Shown: positions 36,095 through 45,292, counted from the stretch's first letter. The stretch is DNA of 64,000 nt from Cylindrospermum stagnale PCC 7417 (GCF_000317535.1 NC_019757.1:5359501-5423500), one strand, 5' to 3'. Notes: generated by a model not told the origin, from the sequence alone. Made by a program: numbers and translations.

Positions 36095-36535
36095 TTATTT
36101 GGCTTTTTGCTTGATGTGTCGCCCAAGAAGTCCTTGCTGAATCCAGTTTAGACATTCATATTCTGATGTGAATAATTTGGGCGCTGCAATATTATTTAGC
36201 AATTCTGGTGGATAGTGGTCATAAAAATATTTACCCCCTTCTTGGAAGACAATAATCAAATTATGGCGGTAAACATAGCGAGATTTAAAGCTATCTCCTT
36301 GAGAGACAAAATCTGAATGTTGCTCAATATGTTCTTTGGCAATATCAACTATATTATTGATGCTACTGCCATAAACTTTAGCTGGATTGTCTGCTTTGTG
36401 GAATTGGCTTTTATGTCCAATTTCTGCCAATAATTTATACGAATAAATTTCGTGATTATCTGCTGTGCCAAAAACAAAGGGAATGATGAGATATCCTTTA
36501 TATGAGACTGAGTTTTCATAAAGAAGACGACTCAT
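36095..36535 (-). CDS. Conserved hypothetical protein (cyanobacterial)
   Basis: A 146-residue soluble protein starting MSRLLYENSVSYKGYLIIPF. It has mixed alpha/beta composition, several aromatic clusters (YVYRHNLIIVFQEGGKYFYD) and no membrane segment, signal or nucleotide motif. I do not recognise the family, but the composition, clean start and the AGGAGG-like upstream sequence (AACAGGAGGTTGATATG) support a real gene. The AGGAGG lies 7 bases before the ATG. Confidence 0.7.
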   Translation of the reverse strand: MSRLLYENSVSYKGYLIIPFVFGTADNHEIYSYKLLAEIGHKSQFHKADNPAKVYGSSINNIVDIAKEHIEQHSDFVSQGDSFKSRYVYRHNLIIVFQEGGKYFYDHYPPELLNNIAAPKLFTSEYECLNWIQQGLLGRHIKQKAK

Positions 36536-36571
36536 ATCAACCTCCTGTTTAAATGGATGGTAAGCAAGTTC

Positions 36572-36621
36572 GTAGTAAGGACTTTAGTCCTGATTTTTCT
36601 AAGCACTTTAGTGGTTACTAC
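36572..36621. repeat. GTAGTAAG dispersed palindromic repeat
   Basis: GTAGTAAGGACTTTAGTCCT, then after a short AT loop AAGCACTTTAGTGGTTACTAC. The left arm is the same as the copy at 15220. Confidence 0.7.
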
Positions 36622-36716
36622 AAACCCTTAAAACTGTCTTAACAAAGTACTAAGTTTTTTAGAAAAGTATGGCAATAACTATTATCGCTTTTTTTGAGAT
36701 AAGTCAGCAGGAAATA

Positions 36717-37580
36717 TCAGCAATTTTCAAATAAATTGAGTTGAGTGGGGGGATGGTCGGGGTTATGACTTGGTAGAGGTGGAATTGCTGCGCCACTTTG
36801 TTCTAATAGCTGTTGGAAGTAAAGGGCTGTGCTAGGCGATCGCTCTTCTGTTGGACAATGAACAAAGAAATAAATTCGCACACCCGTCTGCAACCATTGC
36901 TGTATCTGCGTTACCCACTCTTCCATAAACGGCTGATTGACTGACAAATTGGGATGAGAGATAAACCGAATCAGGGTGAAAGGTGCTGTTACACTGAACT
37001 GCACAGGAACTTTGGGTTTACGCCGTTCTGATTCTAATTGGGGGTCATCGTCTCCAGTATAGACAGGACGCGAGTCTAACAACACCCTGCCCACGCCTAA
37101 TTTTTCTAAAAGTGCGGTCAAATTACTCGCATGAGGTTCTCTGAACCAGTCGCGATGGCGAACTTCTAGGGCTAGGGGTGCATCTGTGCGCGGCCAAGCT
37201 GACAAAAAGGCGGTTAAATCATCAAGCAAAGTTGGTGGGTAGCTTGGTGGTAATTGGGCAAACATCGGCCCAAGATGCTTACCTAAAGGGCGCATTCCCT
37301 CCAGAAATTTTAAAGCATCAGGGATGTATGGTTGCAGTAAGCCTTGATGGGTAATATCTCGCGGCAATTTCAAGCAAAATTCAAAGCCTGGGGGTGTAAC
37401 GCTTGCCCAACGGCTGACAGTTTCTTGATTAGGGACGGCGTAGAAAGTGGTATTGCCCTCAACTGTGGTGAACCGACGACTGTAGACACGCAGAAAGTCT
37501 GTGGTGCGAGTGCCTTGGGGATAAATTTCGCCCACCCAACCTTTATATGCCCAAACTGCACAACCGATAAAAAAGTTCAC
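36717..37580 (-). CDS. DUF72 (YecE-like) TIM-barrel protein
   Basis: A 287-residue DUF72 protein. The start MNFFIGCAVWAYKGWVGEIY and VEGNTTFYAVP, FEFCLKLPRDITH, and LALEVRHRDWF are the recognised stretches of this TIM-barrel family, related to endonuclease IV-like folds but of unknown function. It is soluble and stands alone. A GTAGAGACGTT palindrome is 70 bases upstream. Confidence 0.88.
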   Translation of the reverse strand: MNFFIGCAVWAYKGWVGEIYPQGTRTTDFLRVYSRRFTTVEGNTTFYAVPNQETVSRWASVTPPGFEFCLKLPRDITHQGLLQPYIPDALKFLEGMRPLGKHLGPMFAQLPPSYPPTLLDDLTAFLSAWPRTDAPLALEVRHRDWFREPHASNLTALLEKLGVGRVLLDSRPVYTGDDDPQLESERRKPKVPVQFSVTAPFTLIRFISHPNLSVNQPFMEEWVTQIQQWLQTGVRIYFFVHCPTEERSPSTALYFQQLLEQSGAAIPPLPSHNPDHPPTQLNLFENC

Positions 37581-37651
37581 AAAACTGCACGCTTTGATGT
37601 GTTTTCTTTAATTGTACAACTTGGTTCTTGCTTGGATACAACAAGCACACT

Positions 37652-37679
37652 GTGGAGACGTTGCATGCAACGTCTCTAC
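37652..37679. repeat. GTAGAGACGTT dispersed palindromic repeat, copy 3
   Basis: GTGGAGACGTTGCATG then CAACGTCTCTAC. It lies between the DUF72 gene and modBC, which are both on the minus strand. Confidence 0.85.
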
Positions 37680-37749
37680 ATTCTTTCCCACCAGATGTCT
37701 TGTGTTCATCTGTGGTAACTTTTTCCTAAAATCGACTGTTATAAAAAAT

Positions 37750-39555
37750 CTAATCTTCCATCAATATCAACCGTAGAGAATCTAAACGCAGATACCAGGG
37801 GAAAGGCTGGTCTTTGAGGGTTGCCCATTTTTCCTTAAACACCTCGGCTTGAAGGTGGTAATCTTGGTTATTTGTAGGCGGAGAATGCAATTTGAGAAAC
37901 AGCGTCATTCGGTGGGGCGTTTCGATGGTGGATGCTAGCCAGCAGTTAAAGGTATTTTCCCGATTTGTGTCATTTGTGAAGCTGATTTGATGGGCGCGAA
38001 TTCCTAGATAAGATAAAGATTCGGGGATTGGTTCTGTAACTTGCAAAGTGCAACCCCAGTCGATTGCTTCTACTTCATCAGATGATTTAGCTATAGCTTG
38101 GGAGAAGTTCTTACAGCCTGTTAATTGAGCTACGCTATAGGTGGCAGGATGCTGGAAAATTTCTTGTTTCGAGCCATAATGAACGGCTTTTCCCTGATCT
38201 AACACCAACAGATTTGGGCAAAGTCGATAAGCTTCTTCTAGGTTATGGGTGACAAAGAGGGTTGCACCTTGATAAGTTGTTAGGGTTGCCATCATTTGCT
38301 GTTCTAGTTGGCTTCGCAAGTGGGTATCGAGTGCGGAAAATGGCTCATCTAACAGGAGTGCTTGCGGTTGACTAGCTAAAGCCCTAGCCAGTGCTACCCG
38401 TTGCTGTTGTCCCCCTGAGAGTTGGTGCGGATAGCGATCGCCTAATTCTGGCAATTGTACAGTGAAAAGTTGCTCCTCTACCTGTAATCGCCTACTACCA
38501 GCAGATAAACCCTTGGGTAAACCAAAGGCGATGTTTTGGGCTACAGTCATGTGAGGGAAAAGGGCGTAATTCTGCAATAAAAAGCCAATTTGGCGATCGC
38601 GTGACGGTAAATTAATCTTCTTATCTGCATCAAACAATACTCGCCCATTCAACACAATTCGCCCAGATGTGGGAGTTTCAATCCCCGCAATACAGCGCAA
38701 AATCATACTTTTACCAGCCCCAGAACCCCCCAACAATCCCAAAGGTTGCTCATCGCTGTTAAAGGATACTTGCAATTCAAAGCCAGGAAGTTTTTTGTTA
38801 ATCTCGACAATCAAGCCAGCATTGTTCAGGGGTAAAGGCTGACGGGGGAAAGTTGCAGACGAACCACCCCGTCCACTTTCTCGCCCTTTTCCCCCTTGCC
38901 GGCGGAGTTCTTGCCAAAAATTTACAGCTATAATTCCAGATAGGGAAATCGTCATAATTGCGATCGCCCAAAACCAAGCTTCATTCATCTCCCCCGCTTC
39001 CACCGCAAAGTAAATCGCCATCGGGATAGTTTGAGTTTGTCCGGGAATATTGCCAGCTAACATCAAAGTAGCGCCAAATTCACCCAACGCACGGGCAAAA
39101 GCCAGAGTAGTTCCCGCCACAATTCCGGGGAATGCTAAAGGTAAACTAATCTGCCAAAAAATAGTTGATTCAGAAGCCCCAAGGGTTCTAGCTACCCGCA
39201 GAAAATTCCCATCAATTTGTTCAAAAGCTCCCAAAGCCGTCTTGTACATCAAAGGAAAAGCCACAACTGTAGCAGCAATCACCGCGCCATACAAAGTAAA
39301 AACAATCGAAAAATCAAAACGCTCCATTAGCTTACCGACCGGGCCATTTTTACCAAACAGCAGCAGCAATAAAAAACCCACAACCGTCGGCGGTAAAATC
39401 AGCGGCGCGACAAATATTCCCTCAATCAGCGATTTCCCTTTACCACCATATCCCAACATCCAATAGGCAGCAGCAATCCCCAGAAAAAAAGTGATAAATG
39501 TCGCCAATGAAGCAGTTTTCAGCGATATCCACAAAGGAGATAAATCAAGTGGCAT
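37750..39555 (-). CDS. modBC: Fused molybdate ABC transporter permease-ATPase ModBC
   Basis: A 601-residue fusion. Residues 1-215 are the ModB permease with five or six membrane segments and the EAA-like loop (RVARTLGASESTIFWQISLP). After a charged linker rich in G, R and S (215-240), residues 248-470 are the ModC ATPase: Walker A GGSGAGKSM, Q-loop, signature LSGGQQQRVALARAL and Walker B ALLLDEPFSALD. The end is a molybdate-binding TOBE-like region (LQVTEPIPESLSYLGIRAHQ). It imports molybdate for nitrogenase and nitrate reductase. A modBC fusion has been described in Anabaena variabilis. The modA gene lies 143 bases upstream on the same strand. Confidence 0.95.
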   Translation of the reverse strand: MPLDLSPLWISLKTASLATFITFFLGIAAAYWMLGYGGKGKSLIEGIFVAPLILPPTVVGFLLLLLFGKNGPVGKLMERFDFSIVFTLYGAVIAATVVAFPLMYKTALGAFEQIDGNFLRVARTLGASESTIFWQISLPLAFPGIVAGTTLAFARALGEFGATLMLAGNIPGQTQTIPMAIYFAVEAGEMNEAWFWAIAIMTISLSGIIAVNFWQELRRQGGKGRESGRGGSSATFPRQPLPLNNAGLIVEINKKLPGFELQVSFNSDEQPLGLLGGSGAGKSMILRCIAGIETPTSGRIVLNGRVLFDADKKINLPSRDRQIGFLLQNYALFPHMTVAQNIAFGLPKGLSAGSRRLQVEEQLFTVQLPELGDRYPHQLSGGQQQRVALARALASQPQALLLDEPFSALDTHLRSQLEQQMMATLTTYQGATLFVTHNLEEAYRLCPNLLVLDQGKAVHYGSKQEIFQHPATYSVAQLTGCKNFSQAIAKSSDEVEAIDWGCTLQVTEPIPESLSYLGIRAHQISFTNDTNRENTFNCWLASTIETPHRMTLFLKLHSPPTNNQDYHLQAEVFKEKWATLKDQPFPWYLRLDSLRLILMED

Positions 39556-39611
39556 TGTTCAAATTATGATTATTTAACTAATTGCGAAATTGCGGCATCT
39601 ACAGCGCTCAA

Positions 39612-39692
39612 AACCTCACCTTGTCCTGCCTCAAATCCCTCTCCTTACGAAGGAGAGGGACAGGTTTTGCATAGCAAAACCAGGGTGAGGTC
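39612..39692. repeat. CCTCACCCTGG-type dispersed palindromic repeat, copy 4 (long form)
   Basis: AACCTCACCTTGTCCTGCC at the left, CTCTCCTTACGAAGGAGAG in the middle, and CAGGTTTTGCATAGCAAAACC and AGGGTGAGG at the right. It lies in the modA-modBC gap and could form a large hairpin in the shared transcript. Confidence 0.8.
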
Positions 39693-39698
39693 TCTACA

Positions 39699-40496
39699 CT
39701 ATTTAGCTACAATAAAACCAGATTTTTTCAATACAGCCTTAGCTTGACTACCGGATAAAAACTGGACAAACTCTTTAGCCGCCGCCACATTTTTACTACG
39801 TTTAATCACAGCTACCGGATAGACAATTGGCGAGTGATATTTATCATCAGCCGCAACTACAACTTTTACCTTGTCAGAAATTTTGGCGTCGGTGGCGTAA
39901 ACTAAACCCGCATCAGCATTACCACTTTCTACCACCGCCAGAACCTGACGCACATTATTAGCTAAAACCAATTTAGACTTGACTTTATTAAAAATACCCA
40001 ACTTCTTTAAAACCTGCTCACCATATTGCCCCGCGGGAACACTTCTAGGTTCACCAATAGCGATTTTTTTGATTTTCGCATCCGTCAAATTGTAGAAGCT
40101 AGAGACGCCAACAACATTCTTCGGCACAATCAACACCAAACGGTTATTTGCCAGATTGGTACGAGTACCCGCAACCAACAGTCCTTTTTGTTCCAAAGCA
40201 TCAACTTGCTTTTTAGCCGCAGAGATAAAAACATCAGCCGGCGCACCTTGCTCAATTTGTTGCTGCAAAGCACCAGAAGCGCCAAAATTATAAGTAATGT
40301 TGACATTCGGTTTACTTTGTTGGTAGAGAGGCTTAATTTCACTCAGCGCCTCTTTCAAACTAGCAGCGGCGGACACGAGGATGTTGGCATTAGACTGTGC
40401 TAATACAGGAGAAGGTGTAACCAACGGCAAGCCAATCGCTAGAAGCAAGTTAGCAACTACTATACCCAAAAAGACTAAAATTTGTCTGCTTTTCAT
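39699..40496 (-). CDS. modA: Molybdate-binding periplasmic protein ModA
   Basis: A 265-residue periplasmic binding protein. A signal peptide (LVFLGIVVANLLLAIGLPLV, cleaved after VLAQS) precedes LVSAAASLKEALSEI, in which the serines bind molybdate oxygen atoms. NITYNFGASGALQQQIEQGA, PADVFISAAKKQVD and VESGNADAGLVYATDA are typical. It delivers molybdate to ModBC downstream. The divergent gene 100 bases away encodes a DNA-binding/TOBE protein. Confidence 0.96.
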   Translation of the reverse strand: MKSRQILVFLGIVVANLLLAIGLPLVTPSPVLAQSNANILVSAAASLKEALSEIKPLYQQSKPNVNITYNFGASGALQQQIEQGAPADVFISAAKKQVDALEQKGLLVAGTRTNLANNRLVLIVPKNVVGVSSFYNLTDAKIKKIAIGEPRSVPAGQYGEQVLKKLGIFNKVKSKLVLANNVRQVLAVVESGNADAGLVYATDAKISDKVKVVVAADDKYHSPIVYPVAVIKRSKNVAAAKEFVQFLSGSQAKAVLKKSGFIVAK

Positions 40497-40573
40497 AAAA
40501 AAACTCTGCTTAGATGAAATTCTGCTTTAGAAGATGCACGCTTGGTAGGATTGTATCAAGATTACCAAGTATG

Positions 40574-40590
40574 TACCAATTAAATTGGTA
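40574..40590. promoter_or_regulatory. Perfect 17-bp palindrome in the modA / RHH-TOBE divergent region
   Basis: TACCAATT-A-AATTGGTA is a perfect inverted repeat ending 5 bases before the ATG of the RHH-TOBE gene and starting 78 bases before modA. A nearby half-site TTACCAAG (40562-40569) reads as an additional arm. Its position suggests an operator for the adjacent DNA-binding protein, repressing its own gene and possibly modA. Confidence 0.7.
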
Positions 40591-40595
40591 ACATT

Positions 40596-41027
40596 ATGCC
40601 ACGAAAAGAACAAGGATGGGTCACATTTCAAACATCAGAAGAGGAGCGAAAGATTCTGGAAGAGTTCTGCCAGCAGTCACATCGCACCAAAACTGAGATT
40701 TTGCGGGAACTGGTGCGTGGTCTTAATCAATACTCGTCACCACCAATAGCATTACCAACCGAACCGGAGTCAGCGGCGGAAATTCCTCAAAGCAAAACTA
40801 GTAGTGAAAAGAAACCTTTAAAAGTTAGCTCCCGGAATGTGCTGAAGGGAATCGTCAAACGAGTGACAACAGGAGCCGTGAATACGGAGATTACCCTAGA
40901 AATTGTTCACAGAGTTGAGTTAACCTCGATGATTACCAGAGTCTCAGCTGAGGAGTTAGAACTGACTGAGGGAACAGAAGCTTATGCGGTGATTAAATCT
41001 AACGATATTGTGATTGCTAGAGAATAG
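40596..41027 (+). CDS. Ribbon-helix-helix plus TOBE (molbindin) protein, candidate molybdate-responsive regulator
   Basis: A 143-residue fusion. The N-terminus (GWVTFQTSEEERKILEEFCQ, then SHRTKTEILRELVRGL) is a ribbon-helix-helix-like DNA-binding segment. A proline/serine-rich linker (residues 50-78) leads to a single TOBE/Mop domain (SRNVLKGIVKRVTTGAVNTE, ITRVSAEELELTEG, AYAVIKSNDIVIARE), the fold that binds molybdate or tungstate. It is divergent from modA-modBC with a palindrome between. In ModE the DNA-binding domain is a winged helix and there are two TOBE copies; this is a different architecture that could play the same role. The function is inferred. Confidence 0.8.
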   Translation: MPRKEQGWVTFQTSEEERKILEEFCQQSHRTKTEILRELVRGLNQYSSPPIALPTEPESAAEIPQSKTSSEKKPLKVSSRNVLKGIVKRVTTGAVNTEITLEIVHRVELTSMITRVSAEELELTEGTEAYAVIKSNDIVIARE

Positions 41028-41098
41028 TTGATAAATATGGCGGTTATTGATGGAATAGACATCTGGTAAAAATTAAATATGCCTCATCCAGAACCCTT

Positions 41099-41179
41099 GT
41101 AGAGACGTTACATGGAACGTCTCTACAATCTTTTTTGGAGATAATTAATGGGTAGAGAAGTTGTATGCAACATCTCTAC
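41099..41179. repeat. GTAGAGACGTT dispersed palindromic repeats, copies 4 and 5
   Basis: Two neighbouring 28-bp palindromes, 41099-41126 (GTAGAGACGTTACATG then GAACGTCTCTAC) and 41152-41179 (GTAGAGAAGTTGTATG then CAACATCTCTAC), 25 bases apart. The first shares its left flank with the copy at 21976, inverted. Confidence 0.8.
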
Positions 41180-41199
41180 ACAATCATTTTTAAAACAAA

Positions 41200-41481
41200 T
41201 TAAGACTCAACTTTGACACCTTTCCAAAAGCCAATATAACCTTCAATATTCTTGGCTTTTTCCTTGGTGCTGGGATAGTACCAAGCAGCATCTTTGTTAA
41301 CTTGTCCATCAACTTCAACACTGTAGTAACTAGCGACACCTTTCCAAAAACAAGTGGTGTGGGTGTCACTTTCTCTTAAATATTGTCTGTTAACGGTGTC
41401 AGCAGGGAAGTAATGATTTCCTTCTACGACTACGGTATCGTTGCTTTCGGCTAAAACAGCGCCGTTCCAAATTGCTTTCAT
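41200..41481 (-). CDS. DUF427 domain protein
   Basis: A 93-residue small beta-rich protein from ATG 41481 (MKAIWNGAVLAESNDTVVVE). It includes NHYFPADTVNRQYL and HTTCFWKGVASYYSVEVDG, which mark the DUF427 family, with a tail YYPSTKEKAKNIEGYIGFWK. The function is unknown. An upstream alternative start at 41523 adds residues not typical of the family. Confidence 0.85.
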   Translation of the reverse strand: MKAIWNGAVLAESNDTVVVEGNHYFPADTVNRQYLRESDTHTTCFWKGVASYYSVEVDGQVNKDAAWYYPSTKEKAKNIEGYIGFWKGVKVES

Positions 41482-41561
41482 AAGTGAGTTTGAGAATAAA
41501 CATGACACTTCACATTTTGACACTTCTACAGCTTGAAGGAAATCCCCCTAAATTTACCCTA

Positions 41562-42248
41562 TTAACCGATTATCTTATTAGACTTAGTAAATCGACGTTT
41601 TAAGATAAATCCAAATCCAATACCGATTGAGAGTCCAAAAATGTTCGCAGGTTCAGGAACAGGCTGGCTAGCTTGACTAGCTTGACCGACAATTAAATTA
41701 TTAACAGTAGGCCAAACAAACTCGTCGGTGTTTATTTCTGTTGTGGAAGCAACTAAACTTGTTAAAGGAGTCCCATCATCAGAAATAAAGCCAAAAAAGT
41801 TAGTGGTACTATTAGTTGTAATAGATTGAGATGAACTTCCTTCATTTACTGAAGCAGTTATAATACCCGGAATTAGAGCGCCGTCAATCTCACTTCCAAA
41901 AAAGAAACCGCCGATTGCCGTAATCGTAGGACTAAAATTGGAAAAAATTATAGGATCTGTAGACTCATCGGTCGATAACCAGTGATCGCTGCCACTACCA
42001 GCAGGGAAAAAATCGTTCGCTGCTGAAGCACTATAAGAATAAGTTCCATTACTAAAATTAATGGGGCTTAAAGTGGCAGTGTCGAGTGGCACGGATTCAA
42101 AAGTCTCTAAATAGTAATCAGGGTAGATGGCATTAAGAAAACTTGCTTGATCGGTATAAGTAATAATCACCGCTTGAGCAGGATTAGCTACAAGCATGAT
42201 GGAAGTTGCAAGGCTGCTTAGAGTGATGACTTTAGTGAGAAATTTCAT
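41562..42248 (-). CDS. PEP-CTERM sorting-domain protein
   Basis: A 228-residue exported protein. A signal peptide (VITLSSLATSIMLVANPAQA) is followed by a low-complexity, Ser/Thr-rich beta body. The C-terminus has VPEP, a hydrophobic segment (NIFGLSIGIGFGFIL) and KRRF, the PEP-CTERM anchor used for exosortase processing. The role is unknown, probably in extracellular polysaccharide or surface structures. No exosortase gene is nearby in this window. Confidence 0.9.
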   Translation of the reverse strand: MKFLTKVITLSSLATSIMLVANPAQAVIITYTDQASFLNAIYPDYYLETFESVPLDTATLSPINFSNGTYSYSASAANDFFPAGSGSDHWLSTDESTDPIIFSNFSPTITAIGGFFFGSEIDGALIPGIITASVNEGSSSQSITTNSTTNFFGFISDDGTPLTSLVASTTEINTDEFVWPTVNNLIVGQASQASQPVPEPANIFGLSIGIGFGFILKRRFTKSNKIIG

Positions 42249-43112
42249 TGGTTAAATATCCTCAAACATTTCTATATAAACCGCATTGGGCAGGTAATGG
42301 CATAAATGCCCTATGTTTTTAAACGCGCCAAATTCGGTATTTTAAAGGTATAGTACCATTTTATTAGATACAAAAGTATACGGTATTTACTACTGAGCCT
42401 AGGGCGTGTATAAGAGGGATACAGCCTCTATTGTTCTCAATTCCTCTAAGAGGATGTCTGAAAAGTTATTTGTGACAACTCAAACAGTAGTAGATCCCCC
42501 TAAATCCACGCCAGTCGCTCATGGGGAGCCACTGCGTTGGGGAGGCAGCGCTCGACTAGGGTTAAGAGGCATAAAGCGACTGCCGTCGGAGGAGCCGACT
42601 TGTTCGCGCTGTGGCGTGGAGACAAGACAGTTCTGCGCGCTGGCTCCCCAGGACTTGGGGGACTTTGAGAAGTTTTGCCCCCCTTGTTCAGGGGAGCCAC
42701 TGCGTTGGACGGGTTTCCCGGCTTAAAGCAAGTGGCGTGGGTAGGGGGGATCTCGATCAATTTTGATACGAATCAGACATCCTTAGTCCTAAGGGTTTTA
42801 GCCTTTCTTGATCAGAGTCTTCAACTTCCGCTTTCGGCAATGTTTTACAAGATGGGATAAATAAGCGCGAAGCTTTCAGTCTGGTGAAAGCCTTACTCAG
42901 TATACTTTTTTCTTATATGGACAAAGGCGAGCCGTTGAATTTGTTACAAAAAGGTTTTGGGGGTTAGGTTTCCGAGGTTTTGATTGGACTTATTGAGAAT
43001 GAAATAGCCCTGTCTATCATTGTAGCTAGAGTTCCCCATTCCCCAAGGTGAGCTAAAATCCTGGTATCTTCATAACTACCCCTCGCAGATTTTTCCCAAA
43101 AAAGCGATCGCT
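42249..43112. other. Gene-free, repeat-rich stretch before recQ
   Basis: About 860 bases. The middle (42510-42725) is GC-rich with direct copies of GGGGAGCCACTGCGTTGG at 42523 and 42691 and many inverted repeats, a pattern of dispersed Nostoc repeats. Open frames across it (both strands) are artefacts of this. The end (43020-43110) carries the recQ promoter and the HIP1 site AGCGATCGC just before its ATG. Confidence 0.7.
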
Positions 43113-45284
43113 ATGCTTCAGTATCCCAAACTCGAACAAGCGCTGAAATATCACTTCGGCTATGACCAATTCCGCCCCGGACAACGGCAAATTATCGAAG
43201 ATGCGCTGCAAAATCGGGATTTACTGATTATCATGCCGACCGGTGGTGGTAAATCTCTGTGCTTTCAGTTACCTGCACTCCTCAAACCAGGTTTAACGGT
43301 GGTGGTTTCCCCATTAATTGCTTTGATGCAAGACCAAGTGGAAGCACTGCGAACTAATAACATCTCTGCCACTTTCCTTAATAGTAGTCTGAACGCCTTC
43401 AAAGTGCGATCGCGTGAAGAAGCTCTTCTCCAAGGTAAAATTAAACTCCTCTACGTCGCCCCGGAACGTCTTTTGAGTGAAAGATTTCTTCCCCTGCTGG
43501 ATTTAGTTAAAGAAAAAATCGGCATTTCTACCTTTGCAATCGATGAAGCGCACTGCGTCTCTGAGTGGGGACACGACTTTCGTCCAGAATACCGCCAAAT
43601 GAAATCTCTGCGGAAGCGTTATCCTGATGTCCCTACCCTCGCTCTCACCGCCACAGCTACAGATCGCGTCCGTGCAGATATTATCCAACAATTAGGGCTA
43701 AAGCAACCAAGTATCCACATCGCCAGCTTTAACCGCCAAAACCTTTATTATGAAGTTCGGACTAAAACTAAAACTGCTTATGCTGAATTATTAGGAATAA
43801 TTCGAGAAAATCAAGGTTCAGGAATTATTTATTGTTTAACCCGTAAAAAAGTTGATGAACTAACTCTTAAATTGCAACATGATAAAATTTCTGTTTTGTC
43901 TTATCATGCCGGATTAACTGATGATGAACGCTCAAAAAATCAAACCCGTTTTATTCGCGATGATGTGCGGGTGATGGTGGCAACAATCGCCTTTGGCATG
44001 GGAATTAATAAGCCAGATGTGCGGTTTGTAATTCACTATGATTTACCGCGTAATTTAGAAAGTTATTATCAAGAATCAGGTAGGGCGGGAAGGGATGATG
44101 AACCTTCTCGATGTACGCTTTTTTTCAGTTTTAGTGATATTAAAACTATTGAATGGAGTATTAACCAAAAAACCGACCCCCAAGAACAGTTGATTTCTAA
44201 ACAACAACTACGTCAGGTAATTGATTATGCTGAAGGGACAGATTGTCGGCGGACAATTCAATTAGGTTATTTTGGCGAACGGTTTCCGGGGAATTGCGGT
44301 AACTGTGATAATTGCCTTTATCCTAAACCAGTGCAAGACTGGACAATTGAAGCGATGAAGTTTTTATCTTGTGTAGCCCGTTGTAAAGAAAGATTTGGCA
44401 TGCTGCACATTATTGATGTGTTGCGGGGTGGGAAAAACCAGAAAATTACCCAAAATGAGCATGATTTGCTTTCTACCTACGGTATTGGCAAAGATAAAAC
44501 TTTAGACGAATGGCGGATGCTGGGGCGATCGCTTTTACATCAAGGTTTACTAGAACAAACTGCCGATGGTTACTCGGTTTTGAAGCTCAACGCCCTCAGT
44601 TGGGAAGTGATGAAGCGACAACGGACAGTCTCGATAGCTGTGCCTGTAGCGCAAAAGGTGACTTGGGAAGAAGGGAGTACGAAAGCTGCGGAAGCGGAAG
44701 TTTTGGTGCAAAGATTGCGATCGCTCCGCAAACAACTGGCTGACGAGCAATCTGTCCCCCCCTACGTCATCTTTCATGATTCTACCCTGAAATTAATGTC
44801 TCAGGTACAACCTCAAACCTTAATTGATTTCGGCAAACTTTCGGGCGTCGGTAGTCACAAATTAGCCCAATATGGCGAGAAGTTTCTGGCAGAAATTAAA
44901 GCCTATCGTCGGGAACAAGGTTTACCAGAACAAAAAGTAGAATATCTACCATCTTATCACTCACCATCTGACAATTCACCTTCATACACCGAATTACAAA
45001 CTTTACAATTACATCAGCAAGGTTTAAGCGTCACCGAAATTGCCAGACAACGAGACATCCGCACCACTACAGTTATCCGTCACCTTTCCGATTTAATTCA
45101 GAAAAATCAACAAGTAGATTTTAATCTGTTAGTTCCCCCAGAAAAACAGCAAAAAATTTGGCAAGTTTTAGAAACTCTTGGTGATATCTCGCTGACGCCA
45201 ATTAAAGAATATCTTGGTGATAATTATAGCTACGATGAAATTCGCCTAGTCAGGGGAAAGTGGCGGCGAGAAAATCGTAAGTAA
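43113..45284 (+). CDS. recQ: ATP-dependent DNA helicase RecQ
   Basis: A 723-residue helicase that unwinds DNA 3' to 5' in recombination and repair. The motifs are TGGGKSLCFQLP (Walker A), DEAHCVSEWGHDF (DEAH box), LALTATAT, the zinc-binding cysteines in GNCGNCDNC with the upstream CRRTIQLGYFGERFPG, and an RQC winged helix. An HRDC-like domain follows (YVIFHDSTLKLMSQVQPQTL), then a helix-turn-helix-like tail (QGLSVTEIARQRDIRTTTVI), which some cyanobacterial RecQ proteins carry. Confidence 0.96.
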   Translation: MLQYPKLEQALKYHFGYDQFRPGQRQIIEDALQNRDLLIIMPTGGGKSLCFQLPALLKPGLTVVVSPLIALMQDQVEALRTNNISATFLNSSLNAFKVRSREEALLQGKIKLLYVAPERLLSERFLPLLDLVKEKIGISTFAIDEAHCVSEWGHDFRPEYRQMKSLRKRYPDVPTLALTATATDRVRADIIQQLGLKQPSIHIASFNRQNLYYEVRTKTKTAYAELLGIIRENQGSGIIYCLTRKKVDELTLKLQHDKISVLSYHAGLTDDERSKNQTRFIRDDVRVMVATIAFGMGINKPDVRFVIHYDLPRNLESYYQESGRAGRDDEPSRCTLFFSFSDIKTIEWSINQKTDPQEQLISKQQLRQVIDYAEGTDCRRTIQLGYFGERFPGNCGNCDNCLYPKPVQDWTIEAMKFLSCVARCKERFGMLHIIDVLRGGKNQKITQNEHDLLSTYGIGKDKTLDEWRMLGRSLLHQGLLEQTADGYSVLKLNALSWEVMKRQRTVSIAVPVAQKVTWEEGSTKAAEAEVLVQRLRSLRKQLADEQSVPPYVIFHDSTLKLMSQVQPQTLIDFGKLSGVGSHKLAQYGEKFLAEIKAYRREQGLPEQKVEYLPSYHSPSDNSPSYTELQTLQLHQQGLSVTEIARQRDIRTTTVIRHLSDLIQKNQQVDFNLLVPPEKQQKIWQVLETLGDISLTPIKEYLGDNYSYDEIRLVRGKWRRENRK

Positions 45285-45292
45285 TTCTTATA

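Noticed and set aside
42406-42760. Open frames across the GC-rich stretch before recQ
   Set aside because: They lie inside dispersed repeats with direct GGGGAGCCACTGCGTTGG copies; no family signature or ribosome-binding site.
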